Source: Bradyrhizobium viridifuturi
GTDB taxonomy: Bacteria; Pseudomonadota; Alphaproteobacteria; Rhizobiales; Xanthobacteraceae
DNA: 64,000 nt
Direction: 5' to 3'
NCBI RefSeq assembly: GCF_001238275.1
Contig: NZ_LGTB01000041.1
Span: 1-64,000, forward strand
Shown: positions 26,536-39,526 of the stretch, piece after piece
Position numbering within the stretch: the first letter of the stretch is position 1
Layout of the letters: the number at the start of each line of letters is the position of its first letter
The notes under the pieces: model-generated
Databases searched by the model: none
What the model saw: only the letters and a program-made list of their open reading frames with translations
Told to the model about the DNA's origin: nothing
Position numbers and translations under genes: made by a program

Positions 26536-26569
26536 AGATCCAAAGATGATTGGCTCCGCATACGCTTTA

Positions 26570-26690
26570 CACCTCTCCCCTTGTGGGAGAGGTCGGATCG
26601 CGTCAGCGATCCGAGTGAGGGGTCTCTCTCCGCGGAGAAACCGTCACCCCTCATCCCAACCTCCCTCCCACAAGGGGAGCGGGGCTTTTG
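26570..26690. repeat. Intergenic palindromic repeat (type D), inside the SPFH-nfeD unit
   Basis: CCTCTCCC-CTTGT-GGGAGAGG and CGGATCGC-GTCA-GCGATCCG are perfect stems, followed by a reverse-complement-like half (CACCCCTCATCCC..CCTCCCTCCCACAAGGGGAG). This is a common Rhizobiales dispersed element, here inserted between two functionally linked genes. Confidence 0.75.
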
Positions 26691-26709
26691 ATTGTTGAGA
26701 GGTCACGTC

Positions 26710-27156
26710 ATGGCCGAGATGTTTTCGACACTGGGTACCTGGAACTGGCTGATCTTCGGCTTCATCCTGATGGCGCTGGAACTCGCGGCGCCCGGGGTGT
26801 TCCTGTTCTGGCTCGGGCTCGCGGCGCTGCTGGTGGGCCTGTTGTCGTTCGTGTTCACGCCGTCCTGGCAGATGCAGCTCCTGATGTTCGCGGTGTTCGC
26901 CGCGCTGGCGGTGCCGGCATGGCGGCATTTTGCCAGGGGCGCGACCGAGGCCAGCAAGAGCAACCCGTTCCTCAACCGCCGCAATGAAGCCCTGGTCGGC
27001 CGCGAATTCACGCTGGAGAAGCCGATCATCGACGGATCGGGCACGGTGCGGATCGACGACACGGTCTGGCGCGTCGCCGGCCCCGATGCGCCGGCCGGCA
27101 GCCGCGTGAAGGTGGTGCGCGCCGACGGCGCCAGCCTGACGGTGGCCGCAGTCTAG
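26710..27156 (+). CDS. NfeD-family membrane protein
   Basis: A 148-residue short NfeD. Three to four helices (LIFGFILMALELAAPGVFLFWLG and following) come first, then a C-terminal OB-fold domain (RNEALVGREFTLEKPIIDGSGTVRIDDTVWRV). GAGAGG lies upstream of the ATG. It pairs with the SPFH protein in membrane protein quality control or raft organisation. Its stop shares the palindromic CTAG with the convergent regulator stop (27153-27156). Confidence 0.88.
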   Translation: MAEMFSTLGTWNWLIFGFILMALELAAPGVFLFWLGLAALLVGLLSFVFTPSWQMQLLMFAVFAALAVPAWRHFARGATEASKSNPFLNRRNEALVGREFTLEKPIIDGSGTVRIDDTVWRVAGPDAPAGSRVKVVRADGASLTVAAV

Positions 27157-27488
27157 CTGCCAGCCTGCCTGCTCCAGCGCTCGGCGAAACGGTTGAGCGG
27201 TGTGAAGGTCGCAAACAACTCGCGGCCGAGCGCAGTGAGGCCGTAACCATCATCCGTCAGCTCGACGAAGCCGGCCTCGCGCAGCTCGGTCAACCGCGTC
27301 TGCAGGATCGTCGGCGAGACTTCGTCGCAGGCGGCGCGCAGCGCACGCGAGGTCAGTGCGCCCTCGCGCAGCTCCCAGACGATGCGCAAGGTCCAGCGCC
27401 GCCCCAACAGATCGAGCAGCGCCATGATCGGGCGGCCGCTCCGCGAGCCGCGGACGCCGGGTCTTGCAGTCGCAGCCTGCTTCGGCAT
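27153..27488 (-). CDS. HxlR-family transcriptional regulator
   Basis: A 111-residue winged-helix regulator: GRRWTLRIVWELREGALTSRALRAAC, then SPTILQTRLTELREAGFVELTDDGYGLT. HxlR proteins are dimeric repressors or activators that often respond to oxidants, quinones or aldehydes. ATG at 27486-27488; an upstream start would add 11 basic residues. It is divergent from a carboxymuconolactone-decarboxylase gene with two strong palindromes between, so it very likely controls that gene and itself. Confidence 0.87.
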   Translation of the reverse strand: MPKQAATARPGVRGSRSGRPIMALLDLLGRRWTLRIVWELREGALTSRALRAACDEVSPTILQTRLTELREAGFVELTDDGYGLTALGRELFATFTPLNRFAERWSRQAGS

Positions 27489-27522
27489 GTCGCGAATCCC
27501 TCTCGAATCTCTCTTGCGCATC

Positions 27523-27561
27523 GCTACAAATATTGTAGCGTGTCGCTACATTAAATGTAGC
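27523..27561. promoter_or_regulatory. Twin palindromic operators (HxlR)
   Basis: Two 17-bp palindromes, GCTACAA-ATA-TTGTAGC and GCTACAT-TAA-ATGTAGC, have centres 22 bp apart, which is two helical turns. This places two dimers on the same face of the DNA. They lie between the divergent HxlR and carboxymuconolactone-decarboxylase genes; the second ends 14 bp before the latter's ATG, so binding would block its start region. Confidence 0.85.
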
Positions 27562-27575
27562 AACTGGACCAACCC

Positions 27576-28115
27576 ATGTCACGCATCGCGCCGCTCGATC
27601 CGCCCTATGCGGCGGACGTTCAACAGCATTTCGACCGCATCATGCGCGGCAAGCCGCCGTTGGTGCTGTTCCGCATGATGGCCGGCCACCCGCGCGCCTG
27701 GGAGAAGTTTCGCGGCGGCAGCCTGCTCGACCGCGGGCCGCTCTCCTTGCGGGACCGCGAGATCGTCATCGACCGCACCTGCGCGCTCAACGCTTGCGAA
27801 TATGAATGGGGCGTCCATGTCACGGCGTTCGGCGCCGCCGCCGGGCTGTCGGAAGAGCAAGTCCACGCCACCGTGCATGGGGCGACCGATGCCGGCTGCT
27901 GGTCGCCGGTCGAGCAGGCGATGATCGCGGCGGTCGACGCGCTGCACGCGCGGGCGACGCTCAATGACGCGGAATTCGCGGCACTTTCGGCGCATTATGA
28001 TGAGGACCAGGTGCTGGAGATCATCCTGCTGTGCGGCTTCTACCGCACCGTCTCCTACCTCGCCAACGCGCTGGCCCTGCCGCTGGAAGCGACGGCAGCG
28101 CGGTTTCCGAAGTGA
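27576..28115 (+). CDS. Carboxymuconolactone decarboxylase (AhpD-like) family protein
   Basis: A 179-residue CMD-family protein. The core RDREIVIDRTCALNACEYEWGVHVTAFGAAAGLSEEQV has one cysteine (NAC-x3-WGVH) where AhpD proteins have C-x2-C, so the peroxidase pair is incomplete. The second half (EQVLEIILLCGFYRTVSYLANAL in form) is the usual alpha-helical repeat. It is controlled by twin HxlR sites, which suggests induction by a reactive small molecule. The reaction is unknown. Confidence 0.82.
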   Translation: MSRIAPLDPPYAADVQQHFDRIMRGKPPLVLFRMMAGHPRAWEKFRGGSLLDRGPLSLRDREIVIDRTCALNACEYEWGVHVTAFGAAAGLSEEQVHATVHGATDAGCWSPVEQAMIAAVDALHARATLNDAEFAALSAHYDEDQVLEIILLCGFYRTVSYLANALALPLEATAARFPK

Positions 28116-28117
28116 GC

Positions 28118-28225
28118 GTCATTCCGGGGCGACGCGAAGCGGCGAGCCCGGAATCCATGACCACCATCGTGAGTATGGATTCCGGGCTCGCGCCAAGAGA
28201 CGCGCCCCGGAACGACGAATTGAAA
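28118..28225. repeat. Intergenic palindromic repeat (type C)
   Basis: GCGAGCCCGGAATCCAT (28142-28158) is perfectly inverted as ATGGATTCCGGGCTCGC (28175-28191), a 17-bp stem with a 16-base loop. Outer arms ATTCCGGGGCG and CGCCCCGGAACG extend it. A related copy is at 32.85 kb. It lies between convergent genes, so a terminator-like role is possible. Confidence 0.8.
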
Positions 28226-28234
28226 GAGTTCTGA

Positions 28235-29245
28235 TTACGCCACGCCGGCGCGCAGCAGATCGTGCAGATGGATGATGCCGACCGGTTTCTTGGCATCGGT
28301 CACGATCAGCGTCGTGATCTTCGAGGCATTGAGCAGCTCCAGCGCTTCGCCGGCGAGCGTATCGCGGCCGATCGTCTTCGGGGTCCTGGTCATGACCTCG
28401 TCGACCGACAGCGTCAGCAGGTCGGGGCGCGTCAGCTGCCGGCGCAGATCGCCGTCGGTGACGATGCCGGCGAGATGGCCGTGGCTGTCGACGATGCCGA
28501 CGCAGCCGAAGCCCTTCGACGTCATCTCGACCAGCGCGTCCGACATCTTGGTGCCGAGCGGCTTCAGCGGCAGCGCGTCGCCGCTGTGCATGAGGTCGCG
28601 GGCATATTTCAACAGTGCGCCGAGCTTGCCGCCCGGATGCAGCACGCTGAAATCGGTCGAAGTGAAGCCGCGGCCTTCGAGCAGCGCGATCGCCAAGGCG
28701 TCGCCGAGCGCCAGCATCATCAGCGAGGACGTGGTCGGCGCCAGATTGTGCGGGCAGGCCTCGCGGGCCTTCGGCAGCGTCAGCTGCACGTCGGCGGCCT
28801 TGCTCAGCGTCGAATCCTTGTCGGCGGTCATCGCAATCAGCGGGATGCCGAAGCGCGCCGCATAGGCAATCAGGTTGCGCATCTCCGGCTGCTCGCCGGA
28901 CCATGACAGCGCGAGGATCACGTCCTCGACAGTGATCATGCCGAGGTCGCCATGGCTGGCTTCGGCCGCATGCACGAAGAACGCCGGCGTGCCGGTCGAA
29001 GCGAAGGTCGCCGCGATCTTGCGGCCGATATGGCCCGACTTGCCGAGCCCGGTCACGATCAGCCGTCCCTTGGCCTTGCAGATCAGCTCGGCTGCTGCCG
29101 TGAACGGCGCGCCGAGGTCGGACTTGAGTGCCGCGGAGATTGCCGCGACGCCGCTCGCCTCGGCATCGAGGGTGCGGAGCGCCGACTGAACGGCGCCGTC
29201 ATCGGGGCCGGATGATTTGGTCATCAGCGGTTTCGGTTTGGCCAT
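28235..29245 (-). CDS. kdsD: Arabinose-5-phosphate isomerase (KpsF/GutQ family)
   Basis: A 336-residue protein converting ribulose-5-phosphate to arabinose-5-phosphate, the first committed step to KDO for lipopolysaccharide. The SIS domain (VTGLGKSGHIGRKIAATFASTGTP, then AEASHGDLGMI and LSWSGEQPEM) is followed by two CBS domains (ARDLMHSGDALPL, then VDEVMTRTPKTI and HLHDLLRAGVA). The ATG at 29243-29245 gives the family length; an upstream in-frame start adds 16 residues. Monogenic. Confidence 0.92.
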   Translation of the reverse strand: MAKPKPLMTKSSGPDDGAVQSALRTLDAEASGVAAISAALKSDLGAPFTAAAELICKAKGRLIVTGLGKSGHIGRKIAATFASTGTPAFFVHAAEASHGDLGMITVEDVILALSWSGEQPEMRNLIAYAARFGIPLIAMTADKDSTLSKAADVQLTLPKAREACPHNLAPTTSSLMMLALGDALAIALLEGRGFTSTDFSVLHPGGKLGALLKYARDLMHSGDALPLKPLGTKMSDALVEMTSKGFGCVGIVDSHGHLAGIVTDGDLRRQLTRPDLLTLSVDEVMTRTPKTIGRDTLAGEALELLNASKITTLIVTDAKKPVGIIHLHDLLRAGVA

Positions 29246-29434
29246 TACGGATTCCAGGGGAGGGGTTTTGCACCCGGGCGTCTCCCTTAGCACGTTCGAT
29301 TCCGCGATGCGACGCGCGGCGGCGGATCCTCAACGGCTCATTAACCATAATTGTTTTAACTCCATTAACGACGTTTTTCGCCGCCCGGCGAGATGCGTAC
29401 GTCAAGTACATGAATTCGTTGGAGTATTTCCATC

Positions 29435-31183
29435 GTGTGGCGGCGGCCAGTAAGCGGCCCAAATCGGCGCGGACGCCCCGTTCGCGTGGTTTTGCCGTGT
29501 CTTTTGCTGACCGTTCTTGCGGTAACTGCGACGACCGGGCTCGCCAACGCCCAGACCGTGACGCCGGATCTGTTCAGCCCGAACCGGCAGAGCCAGGTTA
29601 TCACCCCGGATTCTCCGCTGCGCCGGACCACCGCAGACGCCATGGATCCGCTCAACGGCCTGAAGCTGCCGGACGCCGATCCCAGCCGGCGCGCATCGTC
29701 GTCGGCGACAACGCGGGAGCGCGTCGGACAGATCCCGACCTACGGTCTTCCGGCTGCCAACGGCGCTTCGACATCAGGCTATGACTCGCTCAATCGAAAA
29801 CGGCTGAAGCCGAAATATTATCCGGGCCAGGCCAAGCCGAAGCCGCCGCCGGGACCCGGCTCGCCGGTGCCGACGCCACCGCCGCTGACTGCGGCCGGGC
29901 AGTTGCGGCTGTCGATCCCGCCGTCGGAGACCGCCAGCAAGCCGCCGGTGCCGCCAGCGATGGCCGGCACCGTCGTCGGCCAGCCGGCGCGCAGGCGGCT
30001 CAAGCTCGACGACGATCCGTTCGGCGCGGTCGGCGACTACGCCGGCTCGTTCATGGTCAAGACCGCGGTCGAGGTGATGGCCGGCTACGATACCAATCCG
30101 GGCCGCTTGTATCAGCCGCAGGGCAAGGCGTTCTACATGGTCGCACCGGAATTCGTCGCGATGTCGGACTGGGAGCGCCACGCCGTCGTCGCCGATCTGC
30201 GCGGCTCGTTCACCGGCTACGGCTCGCAGCTCACGCCGATTGACGGCACGCCGCTGTCGGCGCCGCTCGACGTCGATCGTCCGAGCTTCACCGGCCATGT
30301 CGACGGCCGTCTCGATGTCTCGAGGGACACGCATCTTACGGCGCAGGCCCGCCTGCTGGTCTCGACCGACAATCCCGGCAGCCCGAACGTGCAGGCCGGC
30401 CTTGCCAAGTATCCGCTCTACTCTACGGTCGGCGGCACCTTCGGCATCGACCAGCATTTCAACCGCATGCAGGTCTCGCTCGGCGCCACCGTCGACCGCA
30501 CCGACTACCAATGGTCGAAGCTGACCGACGGCACTTCGTCGTCGAACGACGACCGCAACTTCACCCAATATGGCGGCATCGGCCGCGTCAGCTACGAGCT
30601 CAATCCCGCGGTGAAGCCCTTCGTCGAGGTGCAGGGCGACAGCCGCGTCCACGATCTCTTCCTCGACCGCGCCGGCTATGCGCGCGATTCATCGGGCGGC
30701 TATGCCAAGGCCGGCACCTCGTTCGAGTTCACGCGACTGCTGTTCGGCGAGGTCTCGATCGGCTACGCGATGCGCGACTACGCCGACACAAGGCTCAACC
30801 GGCTCGAGGGCCTGCTCACGACGGCCTCGCTGACCTGGACCGCGACGCCGCTGACCACGGCCAAATTCTATTCCGACACCCAGCTCGGCGAGACCACGCT
30901 GCCGGGCACCTCGGGCGTGCTGTCCCGCACCTACACCGTCGAAGTCGACCACGACTTCCGCCGCTGGCTGACGGGCATCGGCAAGTTCACCTACGGCACG
31001 CTCGAGTACAAGGGCGACAACCGCAACGACACCACCTACTCGGTGTCGGCCGATTTGATCTACAAGATGACCCGCAGCCTCTGGATCAAGGGCACCCTGC
31101 GCCGCGACTGGCTGGATTCGAACCTCGCCGGACAGAGCTCGGCGTCGACGGTCGTCATGCTGGGCGTGCGGGTGCAGAACTAG
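29435..31183 (+). CDS. Outer membrane beta-barrel protein
   Basis: This 582-residue protein starts at GTG. A long signal (basic start, then VVLPCLLLTVLAVTATTGLANAQ) is followed by a Pro-rich periplasmic linker (to about residue 180) and, from about residue 200, by alternating strands rich in aromatic residues that end ASTVVMLGVRVQN. This is the pattern of the beta-barrel porin-2-like families. The last residue is Asn rather than the usual Phe. Several strand-turn pairs begin with TYSVSADLIYKM-like sequences. Cargo unknown. TTAACCAT-like sequence lies upstream. Confidence 0.82.
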   Translation: MWRRPVSGPNRRGRPVRVVLPCLLLTVLAVTATTGLANAQTVTPDLFSPNRQSQVITPDSPLRRTTADAMDPLNGLKLPDADPSRRASSSATTRERVGQIPTYGLPAANGASTSGYDSLNRKRLKPKYYPGQAKPKPPPGPGSPVPTPPPLTAAGQLRLSIPPSETASKPPVPPAMAGTVVGQPARRRLKLDDDPFGAVGDYAGSFMVKTAVEVMAGYDTNPGRLYQPQGKAFYMVAPEFVAMSDWERHAVVADLRGSFTGYGSQLTPIDGTPLSAPLDVDRPSFTGHVDGRLDVSRDTHLTAQARLLVSTDNPGSPNVQAGLAKYPLYSTVGGTFGIDQHFNRMQVSLGATVDRTDYQWSKLTDGTSSSNDDRNFTQYGGIGRVSYELNPAVKPFVEVQGDSRVHDLFLDRAGYARDSSGGYAKAGTSFEFTRLLFGEVSIGYAMRDYADTRLNRLEGLLTTASLTWTATPLTTAKFYSDTQLGETTLPGTSGVLSRTYTVEVDHDFRRWLTGIGKFTYGTLEYKGDNRNDTTYSVSADLIYKMTRSLWIKGTLRRDWLDSNLAGQSSASTVVMLGVRVQN

Positions 31184-31225
31184 CGGTGAGGATGCGCAAG
31201 TCGCGCCACGCGTGAAGCGTCATGC

Positions 31226-31318
31226 ACCGCGCAGGCGGGGTATCCAGTACGCCGCGGCCTATCGGCTCAATAACGTCTTTGGAATACTGGATCGCCCGCT
31301 TTCGCGGGCGATGACGAC
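31226..31318. repeat. Intergenic palindromic repeat (type A)
   Basis: TATCCAGTACGCC is inverted as GGAATACTGGAT, and the right end folds as TCGCCCGC-TTTC-GCGGGCGA (31292-31311). It lies between the convergent barrel and gltD genes. Relatives are at 5.85 and 50.85 kb. Confidence 0.78.
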
Positions 31319-31358
31319 TGAGTTTGTGAGATGCAGTTCGGCGTGACTGCCGGGGTAC

Positions 31359-32816
31359 CTACCCCGGCAGATCCGTTTTCCCCATCAGGAAGCTGTCGAT
31401 CGAACGCGCGCACTGGCGGCCTTCGCGGATCGCCCAGACCACGAGCGACTGGCCGCGGCGCATGTCGCCGGCTGAGAAGATCTTGGCGCGCGAGGTCTGG
31501 TAGTCCTGCAGGGAGGCGCGGACGTTGCCGCGCTGGTCGAGCTCGACACCGAGCGTCTTGAGCAGGCCCTCGTGCACCGGATGGACGAAGCCCATCGCCA
31601 GCAGCACCAGCTCGGCGTCGAGCGTGAACTCAGTGCCGGGCAGCGGCTTGAACTTGTCGTCGACCTTGACGCAATGGAGCTTTGTAACCTTGCCGTCCTT
31701 GCCTTCGAACTTGGTCGTCAGCACGGCGAATTCGCGCACCGCGCCTTCGGCCTGGCTCGACGAGGTCCGCATCTTCAGCGGCCAGTTCGGCCAGGTCACG
31801 CCCTTGTTCTCGTGCTCGGGCGGCGCCGGCATGATCTCGAGCTGGGTCACCGACTTGGCGCCCTGACGGAACGAGGTGCCGATGCAGTCCGATCCGGTGT
31901 CGCCGCCGCCGATCACGACGACATGCTTGCCGCCGGCGAGGATGTCGGCTGTGCCGTTCAGCGGTTCGCCGGAGACGCGGCGGTTCTGCTGCGGCAGGAA
32001 GTCCATCGCGAAGTGGATGCCGGAAAGGTCGCGGCCCGGGATCGGCAGATCGCGCGGGGCTTCCGCACCGCCGGTCAGCGCCACGGCGTCATACTGCTTG
32101 GCGAGCTCCTGCGGGTCGATTGCACCCGGGGTGCTTCCACCGACGGCCTTGCCGTAGTGGAAGGTGACGCCCTCAGCCTCCATCTGCGCCACGCGGCGGT
32201 CGATGATGCCCTTCTCCATCTTGAAGTCGGGAATGCCATAGCGCAGCAGGCCGCCGGCCTTGGCGAACTTCTCGTAGAGATGCACCTCGTGGCCGGCGCG
32301 CGCGAGCTGTTGAGCTGCGGCGAGGCCCGCGGGGCCCGAGCCGATCACGGCGACCTTCTTGCCGGTCTTCTCTGCGGCGATCTCTGGCTTCAGCCAGCCA
32401 TTGTCCCAGGCGCGGTCGACGATCGCGCATTCGATGGTCTTGATGGTGACCGGGTTGTCGTCGATGTTCAGCGTGCAGGACGCCTCACACGGCGCCGGGC
32501 AGATCCGGCCGGTGAATTCGGGGAAGTTATTGGTCGAGTGCAGGTTGCGCGAGGCCTCTTCCCAGTTGCCCTGATAGACGAGGTCGTTGAAATCGGGGAT
32601 CTGGTTGTTGACCGGGCAGCCCGGCGTGCCCGGCGCCGTCGAGCCGGTGCCGTGGCAATAGGGGATGCCGCAATTCATGCAGCGTGCGGCTTGGTCGCGC
32701 GTGTCCTTCTCGCTCAGCGGAATGACGAACTCGCTGAAGTTCTTGAGTCGATCGGCGACCGGCTCGTACTTGCGGTCATGCCGCTCGATCTCGAGAAAAC
32801 CTGTGATCTTACCCAT
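31359..32816 (-). CDS. gltD: Glutamate synthase (NADPH) small subunit
   Basis: A 485-residue FAD/NADPH subunit that feeds electrons to GltB. N-terminal cysteine cluster: RCMNCGIPYCH, then TGRICPAPCEASCTLN (two [4Fe-4S] sites). FAD-binding VIGSGPAGLAAAQQLARAGHEV and NADP-binding VVVIGGGDTGSDC follow. The start GKITGFLEIERHDRKYEP is canonical. It is downstream of gltB in the same direction; 134 bp with a type C repeat separates them. Confidence 0.95.
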   Translation of the reverse strand: MGKITGFLEIERHDRKYEPVADRLKNFSEFVIPLSEKDTRDQAARCMNCGIPYCHGTGSTAPGTPGCPVNNQIPDFNDLVYQGNWEEASRNLHSTNNFPEFTGRICPAPCEASCTLNIDDNPVTIKTIECAIVDRAWDNGWLKPEIAAEKTGKKVAVIGSGPAGLAAAQQLARAGHEVHLYEKFAKAGGLLRYGIPDFKMEKGIIDRRVAQMEAEGVTFHYGKAVGGSTPGAIDPQELAKQYDAVALTGGAEAPRDLPIPGRDLSGIHFAMDFLPQQNRRVSGEPLNGTADILAGGKHVVVIGGGDTGSDCIGTSFRQGAKSVTQLEIMPAPPEHENKGVTWPNWPLKMRTSSSQAEGAVREFAVLTTKFEGKDGKVTKLHCVKVDDKFKPLPGTEFTLDAELVLLAMGFVHPVHEGLLKTLGVELDQRGNVRASLQDYQTSRAKIFSAGDMRRGQSLVVWAIREGRQCARSIDSFLMGKTDLPG

Positions 32817-32847
32817 TGAAACCCGATGCCCCTGCATCTCAGTTGTC

Positions 32848-32940
32848 CGTCGTTCCGGGCTGCGCTGAGGGGCGCAGACCCGAAGTCCCGAAGTGGCTTT
32901 GCGAGATTCCGGGTCGCGCCTGGCGCACCCCGGAATGACG
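32848..32940. repeat. Intergenic palindromic repeat (type C) inside gltB-gltD
   Basis: CGTTCCGGG on the left is matched by CCCCGGAATGACG on the right, with inner arms GCGCTGAGGGGCGC and GGTCGCGCCTGGCGCACC. It sits between gltB and gltD and could alter the ratio of the two subunits by stabilising or cutting the mRNA. Confidence 0.7.
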
Positions 32941-32950
32941 CGCGGTAATA

Positions 32951-37686
<4,736 letters not shown>

Positions 37687-38174
37687 GTGTCCTCTCCCTT
37701 TCGTAAGGGGCCTCACCGTATTTGGCGCACCTTGGACGTTGCGGCACCCACCGGGCCACCGCTCGTCCGCCGCGAGCCGCATTTTCCTAAATTCAGACGA
37801 CGGGCGTTTCAACGTCCCCTGCGGGACGGCCCTGCCTGCAGCATTCTCGGAGCCCGGGGCGCCGAGGCCCTCCTTACAGAGGTTCTCGTTGCAATCCCCA
37901 TGCCGGGATGGCCTCGAAATTGAGACAGTCTTGCTGTCCTAACCTCGACCTTGCCAAATTTTTGTCTATCACACAAGCGCGAGGAAGTCCTTGCCCGCAT
38001 GCTCGGAACGAACGGCTCGGCGGGCCCGCCGCGCCCCCGATTCGAAGCAAACACGCCGTGATCTGGCCCAAGGAGCGACCAAGGACCGCCGGATTTCAAA
38101 CTGAAATTTTGCCCCGGGCAAGCCAGCAAGAGAGCGGGAACGCTCCCAGGGCGGGGCAGACAGGAGTTACGGCG
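37687..38174. other. Intergenic region upstream of gltB and of a secreted protein
   Basis: About 490 bases hold divergent promoters. An A/T-rich patch (CAAATTTTTGTCTATCACACAAG, about 37958-37978 in part) is the best promoter candidate. An open reading frame crosses the region in frame with the next gene but reads as low-quality, Pro/Arg-rich sequence. I see no RNA gene or repeat. Confidence 0.4.
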
Positions 38175-38969
38175 ATGAAGTTGTTCACAGGTTCGGTTGC
38201 AGCCGCCGCCCTCGCGCTCAGCGCAGCCTCGGCCGAGGCGCAGCTGGTGACATCAGTCCGGATCGGCAGCCCGGCTTTCGTCAGGGTCTCCGACATGGAC
38301 GGGCCCTACGCCGCGATGCCCGAGGTTCCGCCGCCGCCGCGGTTTGGCCGGGTCCCGAGCCTGTTGCCGCCGGTCGAGGTCTACACCGTGCTGCGCGAGA
38401 ACGGCTATTTGCCGCTCGGGGCCCCGCAGCAGCGCGGCTTCGTCTACACGATCTCGGTGATCGACCAGGGCGGCGATGACGGCCGCCTGGTGATCGACGC
38501 CCGCGACGGGCACATCATCCGCTTCACCCCGGCCTACCGGCTCGGCGACAATTACGAGGAGGAGATGAGCGCGACCTACGGCCCGGTCGGCCCGGTGCCG
38601 CGGGCGATCCAGGCGAGGGTGCCACGGCCGCCGCTCCCGATCCCGCATGTCGCAAGCCGCGTGCCGAAGCGCAGCCCGCTCAACGCCAAAGCCCAGGCTC
38701 CCGCTGCTGCTCCGGCGACCCAGCCTCCCGCGGCCCAGGCCGCAGTGCCGCCGGCCGCCACGCCGCAGCCTGCGCCTGTCCAGGCCGCCGCACCCGCGCC
38801 GGCCGAGCAGGCCGCGGCTGCGCCGAAACCGGCCGAGATCCAGGCCGCCGCGGCGCCGAAGCCGGTCCAGCAAGCAGAGGTCCCGACCGTCGGTCAGACC
38901 GCGCCGGCGCCGCCCGCGCCCGCGATCCTGCCGACCCAGGAGATGCCGAAGGTACAGGGGTTGGAATAG
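38175..38969 (+). CDS. Secreted Ala/Pro-rich protein
   Basis: A 264-residue protein: a signal peptide (KLFTGSVAAAALALSAASAEA), a compact N-terminal part of about 130 residues (LRENGYLPLGAPQQRGFVYTISVIDQGGDDGRLVIDARDG in outline, with RFTPAYRLGDNYEEEM), then a ~120-residue Ala/Pro/Gln low-complexity tail. The folded part looks like a PepSY-like small domain (ISVIDQ..GRLVIDARDGHIIRF), which is inference. The tail resembles wall/periplasm-spanning linkers. No partner genes. Confidence 0.7.
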   Translation: MKLFTGSVAAAALALSAASAEAQLVTSVRIGSPAFVRVSDMDGPYAAMPEVPPPPRFGRVPSLLPPVEVYTVLRENGYLPLGAPQQRGFVYTISVIDQGGDDGRLVIDARDGHIIRFTPAYRLGDNYEEEMSATYGPVGPVPRAIQARVPRPPLPIPHVASRVPKRSPLNAKAQAPAAAPATQPPAAQAAVPPAATPQPAPVQAAAPAPAEQAAAAPKPAEIQAAAAPKPVQQAEVPTVGQTAPAPPAPAILPTQEMPKVQGLE

Positions 38970-38983
38970 CGGCAGCCGGCAAC

Positions 38984-39010
38984 AAAAAAACGCCCCGGTT
39001 TCCCGGGGCG
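38984..39010 (-). terminator. Rho-independent terminator of hsp20
   Basis: On the minus strand CGCCCCGG-GAAA-CCGGGGCG is followed by seven T. It ends 43 bp after the hsp20 stop. The same stem could also end the convergent plus-strand gene, but without a T-run. Confidence 0.9.
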
Positions 39011-39052
39011 TCTTCGCGTTCAGCCAATATCTGCTGACGCGGGGGGCATTCC

Positions 39053-39526
39053 TTAGGCTGCGACCTTCGCCGAGCCGTCGACGACCTGCGGGGCCTTCTC
39101 GCCGCCGCCGATCGGAATGTTGCGGGGCTTCTTGGCTTCGGGAATCTCGCGAACGAGATCGACGTGGAGCAGCCCGTTCTCGAGCGAGGCGTTCTTCACC
39201 TGCACGAAGTCGGCAAGCTGGAAGACGCGCTCGAAGGCACGCGAGGCGATGCCGCGATAGAGCACTTCCGAGCCGTTGCCGGCGTTCTCGTTGGCGGATT
39301 TCTCGCCCTTGATCGTCAGCGTGTTCTCCTTCGCGACGATCGAAAGCTCGGCCTGCGAGAAGCCGGAGACCGCGACGCTGATCCGGTAAGCATTCTCGCC
39401 GGTGCGCTCGATGTTGTAGGGGGGATAGCCGGGGCTGCCGTCGGAGGTCACCTGATCGAGCAGGTTGAAGAGGCGGTCGAAGCCGACGGTGGAACGATAG
39501 AACGGAGTGAGGTCGTAGCTACGCAT
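39053..39526 (-). CDS. hsp20: Small heat shock protein (Hsp20, class A)
   Basis: A 157-residue alpha-crystallin-type chaperone. RSYDLTPFYRSTVGFDRLF is the class A rhizobial N-terminus. The crystallin domain runs from YNIERTGENAYRISVAVSGF to ENGLLHVDLVREIPEAKKPRNIPI, with the G-L/I-L-x-V element GLLHVDL. It holds unfolded proteins in heat stress. Translation is probably temperature-gated by the leader upstream; a strong terminator follows. Confidence 0.93.
   Translation of the reverse strand: MRSYDLTPFYRSTVGFDRLFNLLDQVTSDGSPGYPPYNIERTGENAYRISVAVSGFSQAELSIVAKENTLTIKGEKSANENAGNGSEVLYRGIASRAFERVFQLADFVQVKNASLENGLLHVDLVREIPEAKKPRNIPIGGGEKAPQVVDGSAKVAA

Noticed and set aside
26536..26698. C-terminal extension of the SPFH protein
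   Set aside because: It is translated from a palindromic repeat; the alternative frame ends in a typical Pro-rich tail.
37908..38174. N-terminal extension of the secreted Ala/Pro-rich protein
   Set aside because: It would remove the signal peptide from the N-terminus and adds poor-quality sequence.
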